A DNA stretch of 64,000 nucleotides from Glutamicibacter sp002979865 (GTDB lineage Bacteria > Actinomycetota > Actinomycetes > Actinomycetales > Micrococcaceae). This document shows positions 1-8,497 of this stretch, one piece after another (the first letter of the stretch is position 1; every line of letters starts with the position of its first letter). The position numbers were made by a program, and so were the translations under genes. Under the pieces are notes generated by a model. It was not told the origin of the DNA, did not search any database, and saw only the letters and a program-made list of their open reading frames with translations. The stretch is taken from NCBI RefSeq assembly GCF_050030965.1, contig NZ_CP188297.1:1302001-1366000 (forward strand), given 5' to 3'.

Positions 1-347
1 TGCTCCACCGTCAGATCCGGGTTGATGATTGCCACCTGCAGCACTACCTCGGTATGCCCCGCGTCGTCCTTCAGGTCGTAGCGGTAGGAGAGCCCATCGG
101 GATTCTCCGAAGTGTGCAGGATCAGCAAGCGGTTCTCGATCAGGTCATGGACGCGATACACGCGTTCATGGCCGGCAACGCGGTATACCAGCTGGGTGCC
201 GACCTTGAGCTGCGGGTCGTCCGAATGCATGGAGCCGATCCCATGGATCCACAAGGGTGTTGCTGCCCAATCGGTAAGCAGCTCCCAGACACGGTGCACC
301 GGCAGGTGAATGACCACGGTGCTCTCGAAAACGCTGAACTGGCTCAT
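1..347 (-). CDS. SRPBCC family protein (partial, C-terminus beyond window)
   Basis: The reverse strand is open from an ATG at 347 to the window edge, giving about 115 residues. The start MSQFSVFESTVVIHLPVHRV and the following VWELLTDWAATPLWIHGIGS fit the beginning of a START/SRPBCC (polyketide cyclase/Bet v1-like) fold, with a strand, a helix and a conserved Trp-rich turn. Such proteins bind small hydrophobic ligands in the cytoplasm; the ligand cannot be told from sequence. It is cut by the window edge, so its total length (usually about 140-150 residues) is unknown. Confidence 0.75.
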   Translation of the reverse strand, partial: MSQFSVFESTVVIHLPVHRVWELLTDWAATPLWIHGIGSMHSDDPQLKVGTQLVYRVAGHERVYRVHDLIENRLLILHTSENPDGLSYRYDLKDDAGHTEVVLQVAIINPDLTVE

Positions 348-433
348 ATCCGCATAGTGCCACCCTCGGCGGCCAAATGGAATAGCTTCATGGCTGTTGG
401 CATGCAATCCGGTTTCCGGCCGCCCGCAGCAAA

Positions 434-472
434 GGCCGGCACCCAGCGCGCGTACGCTGCTGGGTGCCGGCC
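434..472 (-). terminator. Rho-independent terminator after the acidic protein gene
   Basis: A perfect 14-bp GC-rich stem (434-447 with 459-472) with an 11-base loop lies just past the stop of the gene at 490-864. On the reverse strand it is followed by TTT, so it probably ends that transcript. Confidence 0.7.
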
Positions 473-489
473 CCTGGGCGGCAGAAGGC

Positions 490-864
490 TTACCAGTCTT
501 CTTCGTCGTCGCCATCCGCCTCGGAGATACCCAGTTCCGGCTCATTCTCGAGGTCGAAGTTGTACCAGGCCTCGGTGAAGTCAACCATCGCATCCAACGC
601 GTCCTGCGCATCGGAATCCAGGGCTTCCAGCGCCTCTGGGCTGTTGAGCACTGCGGTCACCGCGAGGAATGGGTGATTATCGAAGTAATCGGTGGGGGTG
701 GCCTCCCCATTGAACGTCAAGTTCTCGCTCTGCGCGAATAGGTCGACGTACTGAGCCACTGCCTCGGGCAGACGGCTCAGATTAATGCCAGTCAGGGACT
801 CATTGTAGATTTCAGCAGTTGCGTCAGCCCACTGCTCAATGAGCTCTTCGCTCATCTGTGCCAT
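490..864 (-). CDS. Small acidic hypothetical protein
   Basis: It encodes 124 residues, strongly acidic, ending in EADGDDEEDW. It has no signal peptide, membrane segment or motif that I recognise. The start chosen is the ATG at 864, because GAGG lies about 10 bases upstream (875-878). A GTG at 876 would add four residues but overlaps that ribosome site. It lies 132 bases downstream of the TPR membrane protein on the same strand and has its own terminator, so it may or may not belong to that transcript. Function unknown. Confidence 0.7.
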   Translation of the reverse strand: MAQMSEELIEQWADATAEIYNESLTGINLSRLPEAVAQYVDLFAQSENLTFNGEATPTDYFDNHPFLAVTAVLNSPEALEALDSDAQDALDAMVDFTEAWYNFDLENEPELGISEADGDDEEDW

Positions 865-996
865 CAGATTATCCACCTCGTGGTTGGGGTTCTAGTGCTC
901 ACGGGAATCGGTAGCAATTCATCTTATTTCTTCAGCGGGCGCGTGCCAAGACAGAAAGGCCCACGGCGTTGTGATCTTTTCCGCGTAGGTTCCTGC

Positions 997-2625
997 TCAC
1001 TGGTTCGGGACGCCGAGGGACGGAATATCGGGCATGTCCGGCAGCGAAGGGATCGAGTATTCACGGGGCTGGGAATCCGGAGTTTCCACATCCTTGAGCT
1101 GATTCAGCAAGTCTTCGTCGAGGACGCTATCCTGGCTTGGATGACGGGGCTCCGGTGGCGAATCCAGCGAACCCTCCACTCCCGATATGAGCAGCCCCAG
1201 CGAAGCAGCTGCGGCAAACAGCCCGGCGAACAGATGCACTCCGATGAAATACAGGCCGCCGATATTGCCGCGCAGCATGGCCCAGTTCCGGTTTTTGGCC
1301 GAGGAGCTGACAGCCAGCCCGTAGGCAAAGGCATTTTCCTTGAATCCAAGACGGACTTGGGCTGCCAGCAAGGAAATGCCAGGCACCAGCAGTCCGGCGG
1401 CCACCGATCCGGCTGGCACGGCAGCGATCCTGCTTTCATTGGCCAAGCAAATCCCTAAGAGCACTAGCTGGATGAGCGCCAGGCACGCCCGCTTCCAGAA
1501 GCCAGCCGCGTGCAAGCCGCTGCACCGGACCAGGTACCGGCGTTGCTCGTGGCGGTCGGAGCCCTTTCTTGGCGGGCCAGCATTTTCTTGCAGGATCCAC
1601 AGTGCTCCTAGCTGGCTTGCCAGCACACCGAGCAGCATCACGATGATGCCAGCCACCGGCAGGAAACAGCCCAGGACCGCTCCGCTCGTGCTCAGGAGCC
1701 AACCAATCCGGTAGGAGCGAATGGCTCGGGGCAGTTTGGGGAAGCGCGCATCAATGTCCTTGGCGTAGCCGGCGGGCAACGACCTGGCCGCCTTGCTGTA
1801 CGCCTTCTTGTTCCACCATCCAAAGAGCCCGGCCACGATGGCAGTGGCGGCAATCGCCAGCAGCGCCCCGGTTCCACCAGCCCGCTGCCCCAGGGCGGCG
1901 GCAACTGCCAGCACCGGAGTGAAAAGCCAGAACCGATTAGCGTAGGCAGTTTGCTTCGCAACGAAGGTTTCCGCGTAGTCCTGATGCAGGCCTTCGTTCA
2001 TCGGATCCATGGATATCAATCCACGCAGCACATCGCCTTGTTCCCCGACGATTTTTTCGCCATTGCCGATACTTCCGGCCGCCCGCAACAGCCCCTGGTG
2101 ATTGGGGTCGATCTGCAGCCCGGATTGGAGGAATCCGAGAGCCGCCAGGTTGTCATCTTGGGTTTCGGCAGCAATTGCCGCGCCCTGGTAGTAATCGGGG
2201 TTCCCCGGCTCCAGCCGAATCGCGTGCTCGATGGCTTGGCGGGCCAGCACCCTGTCATCGTTGCTCCGAATATCGCTGAGCGTGATCATGCTCAGCCAGT
2301 AGTGCCCGTTGCCGTATTCCGGTTCCTTTTCGATTACCTGCCGGATCGCCAGCAGCGCCTCCTCCCGTCGATGCTGGCGCATCAGGGCGACGGCCAGGCA
2401 CTCCCCGGCCACCGGGTTGGCAGGATCCAAATTCAGCCCGGCTTTGGCAGCGGACTCCGCTTCGGCCCACTGCTTGAGGCTCAAATGGCATGACGAATAG
2501 AGGATCCAGAAGGCAGGGACCTGATGGTGCTCGTTGAGGTTATCCTTCAGCAAGGCAATCGCTTCGGTTTCCCGTCCGATCGCCAGGTGGTGGGTGATCC
2601 GGTGATGCAGTCGCTCGAATTCCAT
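997..2625 (-). CDS. Tetratricopeptide-repeat polytopic membrane protein
   Basis: The 542-residue protein has roughly 230 N-terminal residues of TPR-type helical repeats (AEAESAAKAGLNLDPANPVA, ALLAIRQVIEKEPEYGNGHY, AIEHAIRLEPGNPDYYQGAA). These are followed by about six hydrophobic segments between residues 235 and 490 and a Pro/Asp-rich tail. TPRs usually scaffold protein-protein contacts, so a cytoplasmic TPR platform on a membrane anchor is the simplest picture. It starts 23 bases after the AAA+ ATPase gene with GGGGAG as ribosome site, so the two are almost certainly one operon. The biological role is unknown. Confidence 0.85.
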   Translation of the reverse strand: MEFERLHHRITHHLAIGRETEAIALLKDNLNEHHQVPAFWILYSSCHLSLKQWAEAESAAKAGLNLDPANPVAGECLAVALMRQHRREEALLAIRQVIEKEPEYGNGHYWLSMITLSDIRSNDDRVLARQAIEHAIRLEPGNPDYYQGAAIAAETQDDNLAALGFLQSGLQIDPNHQGLLRAAGSIGNGEKIVGEQGDVLRGLISMDPMNEGLHQDYAETFVAKQTAYANRFWLFTPVLAVAAALGQRAGGTGALLAIAATAIVAGLFGWWNKKAYSKAARSLPAGYAKDIDARFPKLPRAIRSYRIGWLLSTSGAVLGCFLPVAGIIVMLLGVLASQLGALWILQENAGPPRKGSDRHEQRRYLVRCSGLHAAGFWKRACLALIQLVLLGICLANESRIAAVPAGSVAAGLLVPGISLLAAQVRLGFKENAFAYGLAVSSSAKNRNWAMLRGNIGGLYFIGVHLFAGLFAAAASLGLLISGVEGSLDSPPEPRHPSQDSVLDEDLLNQLKDVETPDSQPREYSIPSLPDMPDIPSLGVPNQ

Positions 2626-2648
2626 GCGGTGTACTCCCCCGGTGCTTT

Positions 2649-3932
2649 CTAGAGCATGTTCTGCGAAACCAGATACTCGGATAAATCATCGTAGCGGCCA
2701 TGCTGGTTGCTGAAGCGCACCACATTTCGCGCGGATTCCAGCCACGGCAAAGTCGACGCCTTGATTTCCGCCAGGGCAGTTCTGATATGGCTCATGTCCA
2801 AGGGGAGAACCTCGTTGCGCTCGATGGATTGCATCATTGCCTTCTCGGCGGCAGTGGTGCATACGTGCTCCAGGTCCGCACCCGAGAACCCGTCGGTCTG
2901 TGCCGCAATCCATTCCAGGTCGATTCCGGCAATCGGGCGGTTCTTCAAGTGGTACCGCAAGATGGACTCACGTGCCGGCGCGTCCGGCGGAGTCACCAGC
3001 AGGGTCCGGTCCAACCGGCCTGGACGCAGCAGTGCTTCGTCCAGATCCCATGGGTGATTGGTAGCCCCCAGAACGTAAAGGCCATCGTTGTTTCCCGCAA
3101 GCGAATCCATCTCGATCAGCAGCTGATTGACCATCTGGCGCATCCACGCGCCCGATCCAGTCAGCGAACCGCGGCGGATGCCGATGGCATCAATCTCATC
3201 GATGAAGAGAACCGTTGGAGCCTTCTTGCGGGCCTGGTCGAAAATCGCCTTGAGCCGCTTTTCCGTTTCACCGATGTAGGAGTCAACCACATCGGTAATG
3301 GTGACAGACATGAAATTGGCTTTCAGCTCACCGGCCACCGCGCGAGCCAGGAAAGTCTTGCCGCATCCCGGTGGCCCATACAGCAGCAGCCCGCCGCGCA
3401 ATGATTTGCCAAAAGCCTTGGCAATTGCGGCGTTGCGCATCGGTGCCAGGAAGGATTCGTCCAGGCGGTCCTTGACCGCCTGCAAGCCACCCACATCATC
3501 CAGGGTGACACCCGTTCCGGCCGGGTTCTCGATGGGAGCTTCCGGGGCATCGGACCCCGCATCTGAGCGCAGCGGGACCCGTCCTTCAATAAAGGGCGCC
3601 GGCAGCGAACTGCCGAGTTCCTTGGAACCCGCTTCCCAGTCGTAGCCTGGTGGCGTATCGTTCTGCTGGTTTCCAGCCGGCGCGGCATCCGCTGCGGGTT
3701 CGACGGGCGCCTGCGGGGCCATCGCTGCGGCCATCGACGCGCTGATCGTTCCAAGCCTTCCCAGCGCGGACGCGTTCCCCGGATCCTGCTGCAGCACGAT
3801 GCTGACATGGGACAGCGCTTCGGCGGATCGGCCGGCACCATCGAGCTGTTCAGCCAGGTGCAATCGCAGGGCATGGTCGTCCGGCGCTGCTTCTACGGCC
3901 CGGAGAAGGCTAGCAATAAGGGCATCGTTCAT
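2649..3932 (-). CDS. AAA+ ATPase (Cdc48/SpoVK/Vps4-like) with N-terminal TPR-like region
   Basis: The protein has 427 residues. Residues 1-65 form a TPR-like helical hairpin pair, 66-140 are a low-complexity Ala/Pro/Asp linker, and 141-427 are one AAA+ module. Walker A is GPPGCGKT (186-193) and Walker B is VLFIDEID (241-248). Sensor 1 lies in GATNHP, the arginine-finger region is LLRPGRLDR, and a C-terminal lid contains SGADLEHV. All catalytic residues look intact. This layout fits a hexameric remodelling ATPase that receives clients through its N-terminal domain. The coupled downstream TPR membrane protein is the obvious partner. No protease domain or HEXXH is present, so it is not FtsH. Substrate unknown. 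Confidence 0.9.
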   Translation of the reverse strand: MNDALIASLLRAVEAAPDDHALRLHLAEQLDGAGRSAEALSHVSIVLQQDPGNASALGRLGTISASMAAAMAPQAPVEPAADAAPAGNQQNDTPPGYDWEAGSKELGSSLPAPFIEGRVPLRSDAGSDAPEAPIENPAGTGVTLDDVGGLQAVKDRLDESFLAPMRNAAIAKAFGKSLRGGLLLYGPPGCGKTFLARAVAGELKANFMSVTITDVVDSYIGETEKRLKAIFDQARKKAPTVLFIDEIDAIGIRRGSLTGSGAWMRQMVNQLLIEMDSLAGNNDGLYVLGATNHPWDLDEALLRPGRLDRTLLVTPPDAPARESILRYHLKNRPIAGIDLEWIAAQTDGFSGADLEHVCTTAAEKAMMQSIERNEVLPLDMSHIRTALAEIKASTLPWLESARNVVRFSNQHGRYDDLSEYLVSQNML

Positions 3933-3988
3933 TCTAGGGCCGCTCCACGGTTGAAGGTCTCGGTCTGTTGCCTCTGCTGGTTAAAGCA

Positions 3989-4023
3989 TCCAGCGGGTAT
4001 CGCTAGAAACGACACCCGCTGGA
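3989..4023 (-). terminator. Terminator of the ThDP-enzyme gene
   Basis: A 10-bp perfect outer stem (3989-3998 with 4014-4023) extends inward for three more pairs after one mismatch. It sits between the stop of the ThDP-enzyme gene (4068) and the AAA+ gene. On the reverse strand it is followed by TGCTTTAA, a modest T-rich tract. Confidence 0.6.
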
Positions 4024-4067
4024 ATTATACGTCGCAGACCCGACTGTTCGCTGAGCGCACCCAGTGC

Positions 4068-5723
4068 CTAGTAGGCCTTGACTCCCTGCTCTACCACCAA
4101 ATGGATCAACGCGAATTTCTTGTTCTCGTCAATGGCCTTCAGCGCATTTTCCAGGGCAGCCGGGACATCTGAATCATTCTCGACGCGGACGCCGAACCCG
4201 CCGAAGGACTGCGCCATCAGCGCGAAGTCGGGGTTGGCCAACTGGGTTCCGGAAACCCGTTCCGGGTACTGGCGTTCCTGGTGGGTGCGGATGGTGCCGT
4301 ACTGCTGGTTGTCCATGACGATCACCAGCGGGGTGGCGCCGTACTGGGCAGCGGTAGCCAGCTCCTGGCCATTCATCAAGAACTCGCCGTCACCTGCGAT
4401 GGTCACCACGCGGCGCCCCGGGTAGTTCAGCGAAGCGGCGACGGCGGAAGGAATCGAGTAGCCCATGGAACCGTTGCGTGCCGAGAGCATCGAAGCGTAG
4501 CCGTTGGTTGGGAAGTAGCGGTGGGCCCAGTTGGTGTGCTCGCCAGCGCCGAAGGTCACCAGGGCGTCTTCGGGCAGGGATCCAACCAGATTAGCCATCA
4601 TGGTCGCCATCCTCGCCTGGCCCGCGGAAGGCTGCGCTGGTGGAAGTTCGGCGAACTTCTCCTGCTCGCCGCGCATCCGGGAAGTCCACTCCTTCCAGGA
4701 TTCCTTGACCGGCAAATCCATCAGCAGCAGGTCGCGAACGAAGACATCGGGCTTGGCGACAATCTGGTGCGATACCGGGCCGGAACGTCCGCGCAGCGAC
4801 GGGTCGATGGTGACCAGGAAGTTCTTCTTGTCCCAGTTCTGGCGGACATTGAAGCCGTCGGTGATGACGTCGCCTGGAACCGTGCCGACGAAGATCAGCA
4901 GATCAGTCTCTTCCAGCAGGTCATAGGTCGGCTTGGGGCGGCCGTAGCCGATCGGGCCAACATAGGATGGCGAGTTGAAAGGCACGGTACCCTCGCAACG
5001 CCATTCGGCAGCGGCTGGCAGGTCGTGTTCCTCGAGCCAACGAGTGAAGTCCGCGGCGCCTTCGTGGGACCAGTCGTTGCCGCCGAAAATGAACAGCGGC
5101 TTATCCGCTTCCTGCAAGGCAGTATTCAGCGCCTTCCAGTCGGTCACGGTCATGCCGCCGGTAGCCACCGGGATTTCCGGATGGACTTCGGCGGAAACTT
5201 CGTTGCGGATGATGTCTTCTGGCAGGCCGACGACCACCGGGCCCGGGCGTCCGGACATGGCAGCAAACATGGCCTCGGCGACGACTTCGCTGGCGCGATC
5301 GGCGTGGTCCAGGATCATCACGCGCTTGGCGCCGGTGCCGAACCATGCCTTGGGATCGAATTCCTGGAAGGCTTCCTTTTCACGGTGCTCGAACGGGATC
5401 AGCCCCACGAATAGCACCAGCGGGGTCGAATCCTGCCATGCGGTATGCAGGCCGACGTGGGCGTTGGCAGCTCCCGGGCCACGGGTCACCATGGCAATGC
5501 CGGGGCGCTGGTGCATCTTGCCTTCGGCTTCGGCCATGTAGGTGGCTCCACCTTCGTGGCGGCAGACCACGGTTTCGATTGGCGAGTTGTGCAGCCCATC
5601 AAGGACATCCAGGTAGCTTTCACCCGGCACCACGTAGGCGCGTTCCACGCCGTGCGCGGCAAGCGTGTCGACAATGACGTGTCCGGCCGACTTCTTTGTC
5701 AGGCCCTGACCATTTTCACTCAT
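4068..5723 (-). CDS. Thiamine-diphosphate-dependent enzyme, acetolactate-synthase-like
   Basis: The 551-residue protein has the three-domain ThDP fold. The N-terminal Pyr domain carries the activating Glu in VVCRHEGGATYMAEAEGK, the middle domain is Rossmann-like, and the C-terminal PP domain has the ThDP/Mg motif beginning GDGEFLMNGQEL and ending near MDNQQYGT. Family members decarboxylate 2-oxo acids or perform carboligation. No small regulatory subunit gene lies next to it, unlike ilvBN, so a catabolic carboligase or decarboxylase is more likely than branched-chain amino acid synthesis. It is divergent from a sodium:solute symporter 368 bases away, which hints at a shared substrate pathway. 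Exact reaction unknown. Confidence 0.85.
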   Translation of the reverse strand: MSENGQGLTKKSAGHVIVDTLAAHGVERAYVVPGESYLDVLDGLHNSPIETVVCRHEGGATYMAEAEGKMHQRPGIAMVTRGPGAANAHVGLHTAWQDSTPLVLFVGLIPFEHREKEAFQEFDPKAWFGTGAKRVMILDHADRASEVVAEAMFAAMSGRPGPVVVGLPEDIIRNEVSAEVHPEIPVATGGMTVTDWKALNTALQEADKPLFIFGGNDWSHEGAADFTRWLEEHDLPAAAEWRCEGTVPFNSPSYVGPIGYGRPKPTYDLLEETDLLIFVGTVPGDVITDGFNVRQNWDKKNFLVTIDPSLRGRSGPVSHQIVAKPDVFVRDLLLMDLPVKESWKEWTSRMRGEQEKFAELPPAQPSAGQARMATMMANLVGSLPEDALVTFGAGEHTNWAHRYFPTNGYASMLSARNGSMGYSIPSAVAASLNYPGRRVVTIAGDGEFLMNGQELATAAQYGATPLVIVMDNQQYGTIRTHQERQYPERVSGTQLANPDFALMAQSFGGFGVRVENDSDVPAALENALKAIDENKKFALIHLVVEQGVKAY

Positions 5724-6091
5724 CTTCTAGGCGTCTTTCTGGTTTCGAGAAATCGTCTGACGCAACGGCGGAGAAAACGGCCCTGCTGGCCAATGATGCA
5801 ACGCTGCGTCAACGTGAAACAGTACTAAACAAGCTGCGATTGCACACATTGCCGATCGAATGCTACGCATATGTGACACGATGCCGTATGTGAATCATAT
5901 TTGAGTGCAAAATGTCTAGAAAGTTTCACTGAATGGAACGGTTTGCTTCGTCACATTGCGGCTGGCCAGAGCAGTGCGGTGGGCAATGTTCGCGATTTCC
6001 ATTGATCGGCAGCGCCAGCGCTAGTAGCCTGTGATGCAACAAAAGTTTACTTAAGGTAAGCGCTGCTTTTATCCGGACATCGAGGTTCTCC
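5724..6091. promoter_or_regulatory. Divergent intergenic region between ThDP enzyme and symporter
   Basis: This 368-base gap must hold promoters for both divergent genes and is more AT-rich than the genes around it. A heptamer TATGTGA occurs twice in the same orientation (5870-5876 and 5887-5893), 17 bases apart, which could be a regulator site. No riboswitch or additional gene is evident. Confidence 0.4.
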
Positions 6092-7621
6092 ATGGAATTC
6101 ATCAACGGCGCGATTGTCGCCGCCTACCTGGCCGCAATGCTGGCCTTTGGCTGGTGGGGCAAATCCCGCACCAAGAACAGCAGCGACTATCTGGTGGCCG
6201 GCCGGCGCCTGGGCCCCTTCCTCTACACCGGAACCATGGCGGCGGTGGTGCTCGGCGGAGCCTCGACCGTGGGCGGCGTTGGCCTGGGCTACAAGCACGG
6301 GATCTCCGGCATGTGGCTCGTGGTGGCTATTGGCGCAGGCGTGATCCTGCTGTCGCTGGCTTTCGCCCCGACGCTGCAGAAGCTCAAGGTCTTCACCGTT
6401 TCGCAGATGCTGACCCTGCGCTACGGCAGCGCGGCGGCAACCAATACCTCCGGCATCGTCATGCTGGCCTACACGCTGATGCTCTGCGCCACCTCAACCA
6501 GCGCCTACGCCACCATTTTCGTGGTGCTCTTCGGCTGGGAGAAATGGCTGGCCATCGCCATCGGCGGCGCCATCGTAGTCATCTACTCCACTATCGGCGG
6601 CATGTGGTCCATCACCCTGGCCGACCAGGTGCAGTTCATCATCAAGACCATCGGCATCTTCGCCCTGATGCTGCCCTTCTCCATGCATGCCGCCGGCGGC
6701 CTGGATGGCATCCGCGAGCGCATGGGCGCCGAATTCTTCAGCTTCACCGGCATGGGGCTGCAGTCGATCATCACCTACTTCGTGGTCTACACCCTGGGCC
6801 TGCTGATCGGCCAGGACATCTGGCAGCGCGTCTTCACCGCCAAAACCCCGAAGGCCGCCCGCTGGGGCGGGATGACCGCCGGCATCTACTGCATCTTCTA
6901 CGGAGCTGCCGGCGCACTGATTGGCATGGCCGCGAAGGTGGCGCTGCCGAACATCGCGGGCGCGGCGGAGAACAAGGACGTGGTTTATGCCGAGGTCGCC
7001 ACTCAGCTGCTGCCAGTTGCGGTGGGAGGTTTGGTCATGGCCGCAGCCGTGGCCGCGATGATGTCCACCGCCTCCGGAGCGCTGATCGCCGCCGCAACCG
7101 TGGCCCGCACCGATGTCACCCCATTTGTCGCCAGCTGGTTCGGCAAGCGCGTGGAAGTGAATACCGATGAGAACCCCGAGCATGACGTGCGCGCGAACCG
7201 CATCTGGGTGATGGCGCTGGGCGTCGTCACGGTCACCTTGGCGATCCTGGTGGACGACGTGGTCGCAGCACTGACCATTGCCTACGACATCCTGGTGGGC
7301 GGATTGCTGGTGGCAATCATCGGCGGCCTGCTGTGGAAGCGCGGCAATGGCGCTGGGGCCACAGCCTCCATGGCGGCAGGATCAATAGCTACTTTGGGCA
7401 CGATGATCATCTTGGAGATCCAGGCTGAGAACAAGTTCGACGGCGTCTACGCCAATGAGCCGATCTACTACGGTCTGATCGCTTCGGCAGCAGCGTTCAT
7501 TGCTGTTTCGCTGTTGACCAAGTCGACGGACCGACAGGTGATTGAGCACTGGAACCTGCGCGTTGCGGGCAAGATCCAGGACGCTCCGGTCAATGCCACG
7601 GCACAAGAGCCTACGCTCTAG
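6092..7621 (+). CDS. Sodium:solute symporter (SSS family)
   Basis: The 509-residue protein has about 13 hydrophobic segments. The early motif NSSDYLVAGRRLGP is the typical SSS signature after the first helix, followed by GGASTVGGVGLGYKHGISGM and a later TASGALIAAATV-type segment. It is expected to import an organic anion or sugar-like solute with sodium across the cytoplasmic membrane. The ATG start has GAGG six bases upstream. The gene is monocistronic, with a clear terminator behind it, and divergent from a ThDP enzyme. Substrate cannot be assigned. Confidence 0.88.
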   Translation: MEFINGAIVAAYLAAMLAFGWWGKSRTKNSSDYLVAGRRLGPFLYTGTMAAVVLGGASTVGGVGLGYKHGISGMWLVVAIGAGVILLSLAFAPTLQKLKVFTVSQMLTLRYGSAAATNTSGIVMLAYTLMLCATSTSAYATIFVVLFGWEKWLAIAIGGAIVVIYSTIGGMWSITLADQVQFIIKTIGIFALMLPFSMHAAGGLDGIRERMGAEFFSFTGMGLQSIITYFVVYTLGLLIGQDIWQRVFTAKTPKAARWGGMTAGIYCIFYGAAGALIGMAAKVALPNIAGAAENKDVVYAEVATQLLPVAVGGLVMAAAVAAMMSTASGALIAAATVARTDVTPFVASWFGKRVEVNTDENPEHDVRANRIWVMALGVVTVTLAILVDDVVAALTIAYDILVGGLLVAIIGGLLWKRGNGAGATASMAAGSIATLGTMIILEIQAENKFDGVYANEPIYYGLIASAAAFIAVSLLTKSTDRQVIEHWNLRVAGKIQDAPVNATAQEPTL

Positions 7622-7661
7622 TCCGCCAAGAATACCGAGTGGAGCATATAAGATTCGAGCC

Positions 7662-7693
7662 CTGTGCCCAGCGGTGAAAACCGCTGGGCACAG
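7662..7693 (+). terminator. Rho-independent terminator of the symporter gene
   Basis: A perfect 14-bp stem CTGTGCCCAGCGGT pairs with its complement around a GAAA loop, about 40 bases after the symporter stop. It is followed by TACTCGTTTTC. Confidence 0.85.
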
Positions 7694-8214
7694 TACTCGT
7701 TTTCTGTTCGACATCCAGCGCCCCAGAATAGGCTGCGCAGGAATCCAAGCGGAACATGAAATTATGAGTTCACAATTCAGCAGGACGCGTCTTTGCCGCA
7801 CGGGAACTTAGAAACGGCAGTATTGCAGCGTTGGCATCTCGGCTTCTTTATCGCTCCCGCAGACTTGAAACCCTTTATTTCTGATCTGTCGTTGATGCTC
7901 ATATTTTCATCACCCGAAATAGATGGTGTGGCAGCTGACCCAGGCCGATCATGATGATTGCCAGCACCACCAGCACGACCAGCTTGCTGGTGGTGCTGGC
8001 CTTTTGGCACCTTAGCGGTAATGCGCAGTTTTTTGGTCTTTAGTGGCACACAGTGATTAAAGATCAAATTTCTGGGCATTAATGCTCACCATGCGCTAAT
8101 GCACAAGATTCTGCTCATTAAAGCCACTGACCTACTAAAGCGCAAAAATCAGTACATTATGATGTCATCGGGGTTAATTCACGATAAAATGGGCTTTAAG
8201 AGAAAGGCGGGCGC
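7694..8214. other. AT-richer spacer with an orphan reading frame and HipB-type operators
   Basis: No convincing intact gene is seen here. On the reverse strand, a frame open from about 8043 to a TGA at 7899 encodes a short hydrophobic stretch, KLVVLVVLAIIMIGLGQLPH, without a clear start or ribosome site. It looks like the tail of a lost membrane-protein gene. Within that frame a perfect 16-bp stem (7960-7975 with 7985-8000) could form. The right part holds repeated palindromic elements described separately. Confidence 0.45.
8076..8124 (+). promoter_or_regulatory. Candidate operator array for the HipB-like repressor
   Basis: Three related inverted elements stand in a row upstream of the antitoxin gene: GCATTAATGC (8076-8085, perfect palindrome), GCGCTAATGC (8093-8102) and GCTCATTAAAGC (8113-8124). 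Their spacing is about 17-20 bases. HipB-type antitoxins repress their own operon by binding several palindromes, so these are good candidates. A possible -10 element TATGAT lies at 8157-8162. Confidence 0.5.
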
Positions 8215-8496
8215 ATGCGAAACGACCCCAAAGCCATAGGAAGCACCTTGCGCAAACAGCGCATCGACCTCGGACTGAGCCAAGAGGACGTCGCCGACCA
8301 GCTCGGCATCTCCCGCAACACCATCAGCGCGATCGAAAACGGCAAGCTCGGCAACGCCAACATCCTGCTCGAAATCATGTCCATCCTCGGCCTGGATCTG
8401 CTCATCGCCCCGCGCCACTCCGGCGAGACCAACGCCATCCGCAACAGCATGGCCCACAACGCCCGCAGCATCCACCACCGAGTCAAGAGGAGCTGA
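8215..8496 (+). CDS. HipB-like antitoxin, XRE-family DNA-binding protein
   Basis: The 93-residue protein is mostly one Cro/C1-type helix-turn-helix (LSQEDVADQLGISRNTISAI, residues about 20-40). A short C-terminal tail is rich in basic residues. It directly precedes a HipA-like kinase with one base between the stop and the next GTG. The expected role is to bind and neutralise the kinase and, with it, to repress the operon. It has AGAAAGGCG-type purine-rich sequence ahead of the ATG. Codon choice is strongly C-ending, unlike the AT-rich leader before it. Confidence 0.85.
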   Translation: MRNDPKAIGSTLRKQRIDLGLSQEDVADQLGISRNTISAIENGKLGNANILLEIMSILGLDLLIAPRHSGETNAIRNSMAHNARSIHHRVKRS

Positions 8497-8497
8497 G

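Noticed and set aside
2649..3932. FtsH protease or type VII EccA
   Set aside because: No HEXXH peptidase domain or N-terminal FtsH helices; no ESX partner genes next to it.
4281..5414. Long open frame antisense to the ThDP-enzyme gene
   Set aside because: It is the mirror of a strong coding gene at high GC; composition and lack of motifs mark it as a shadow.
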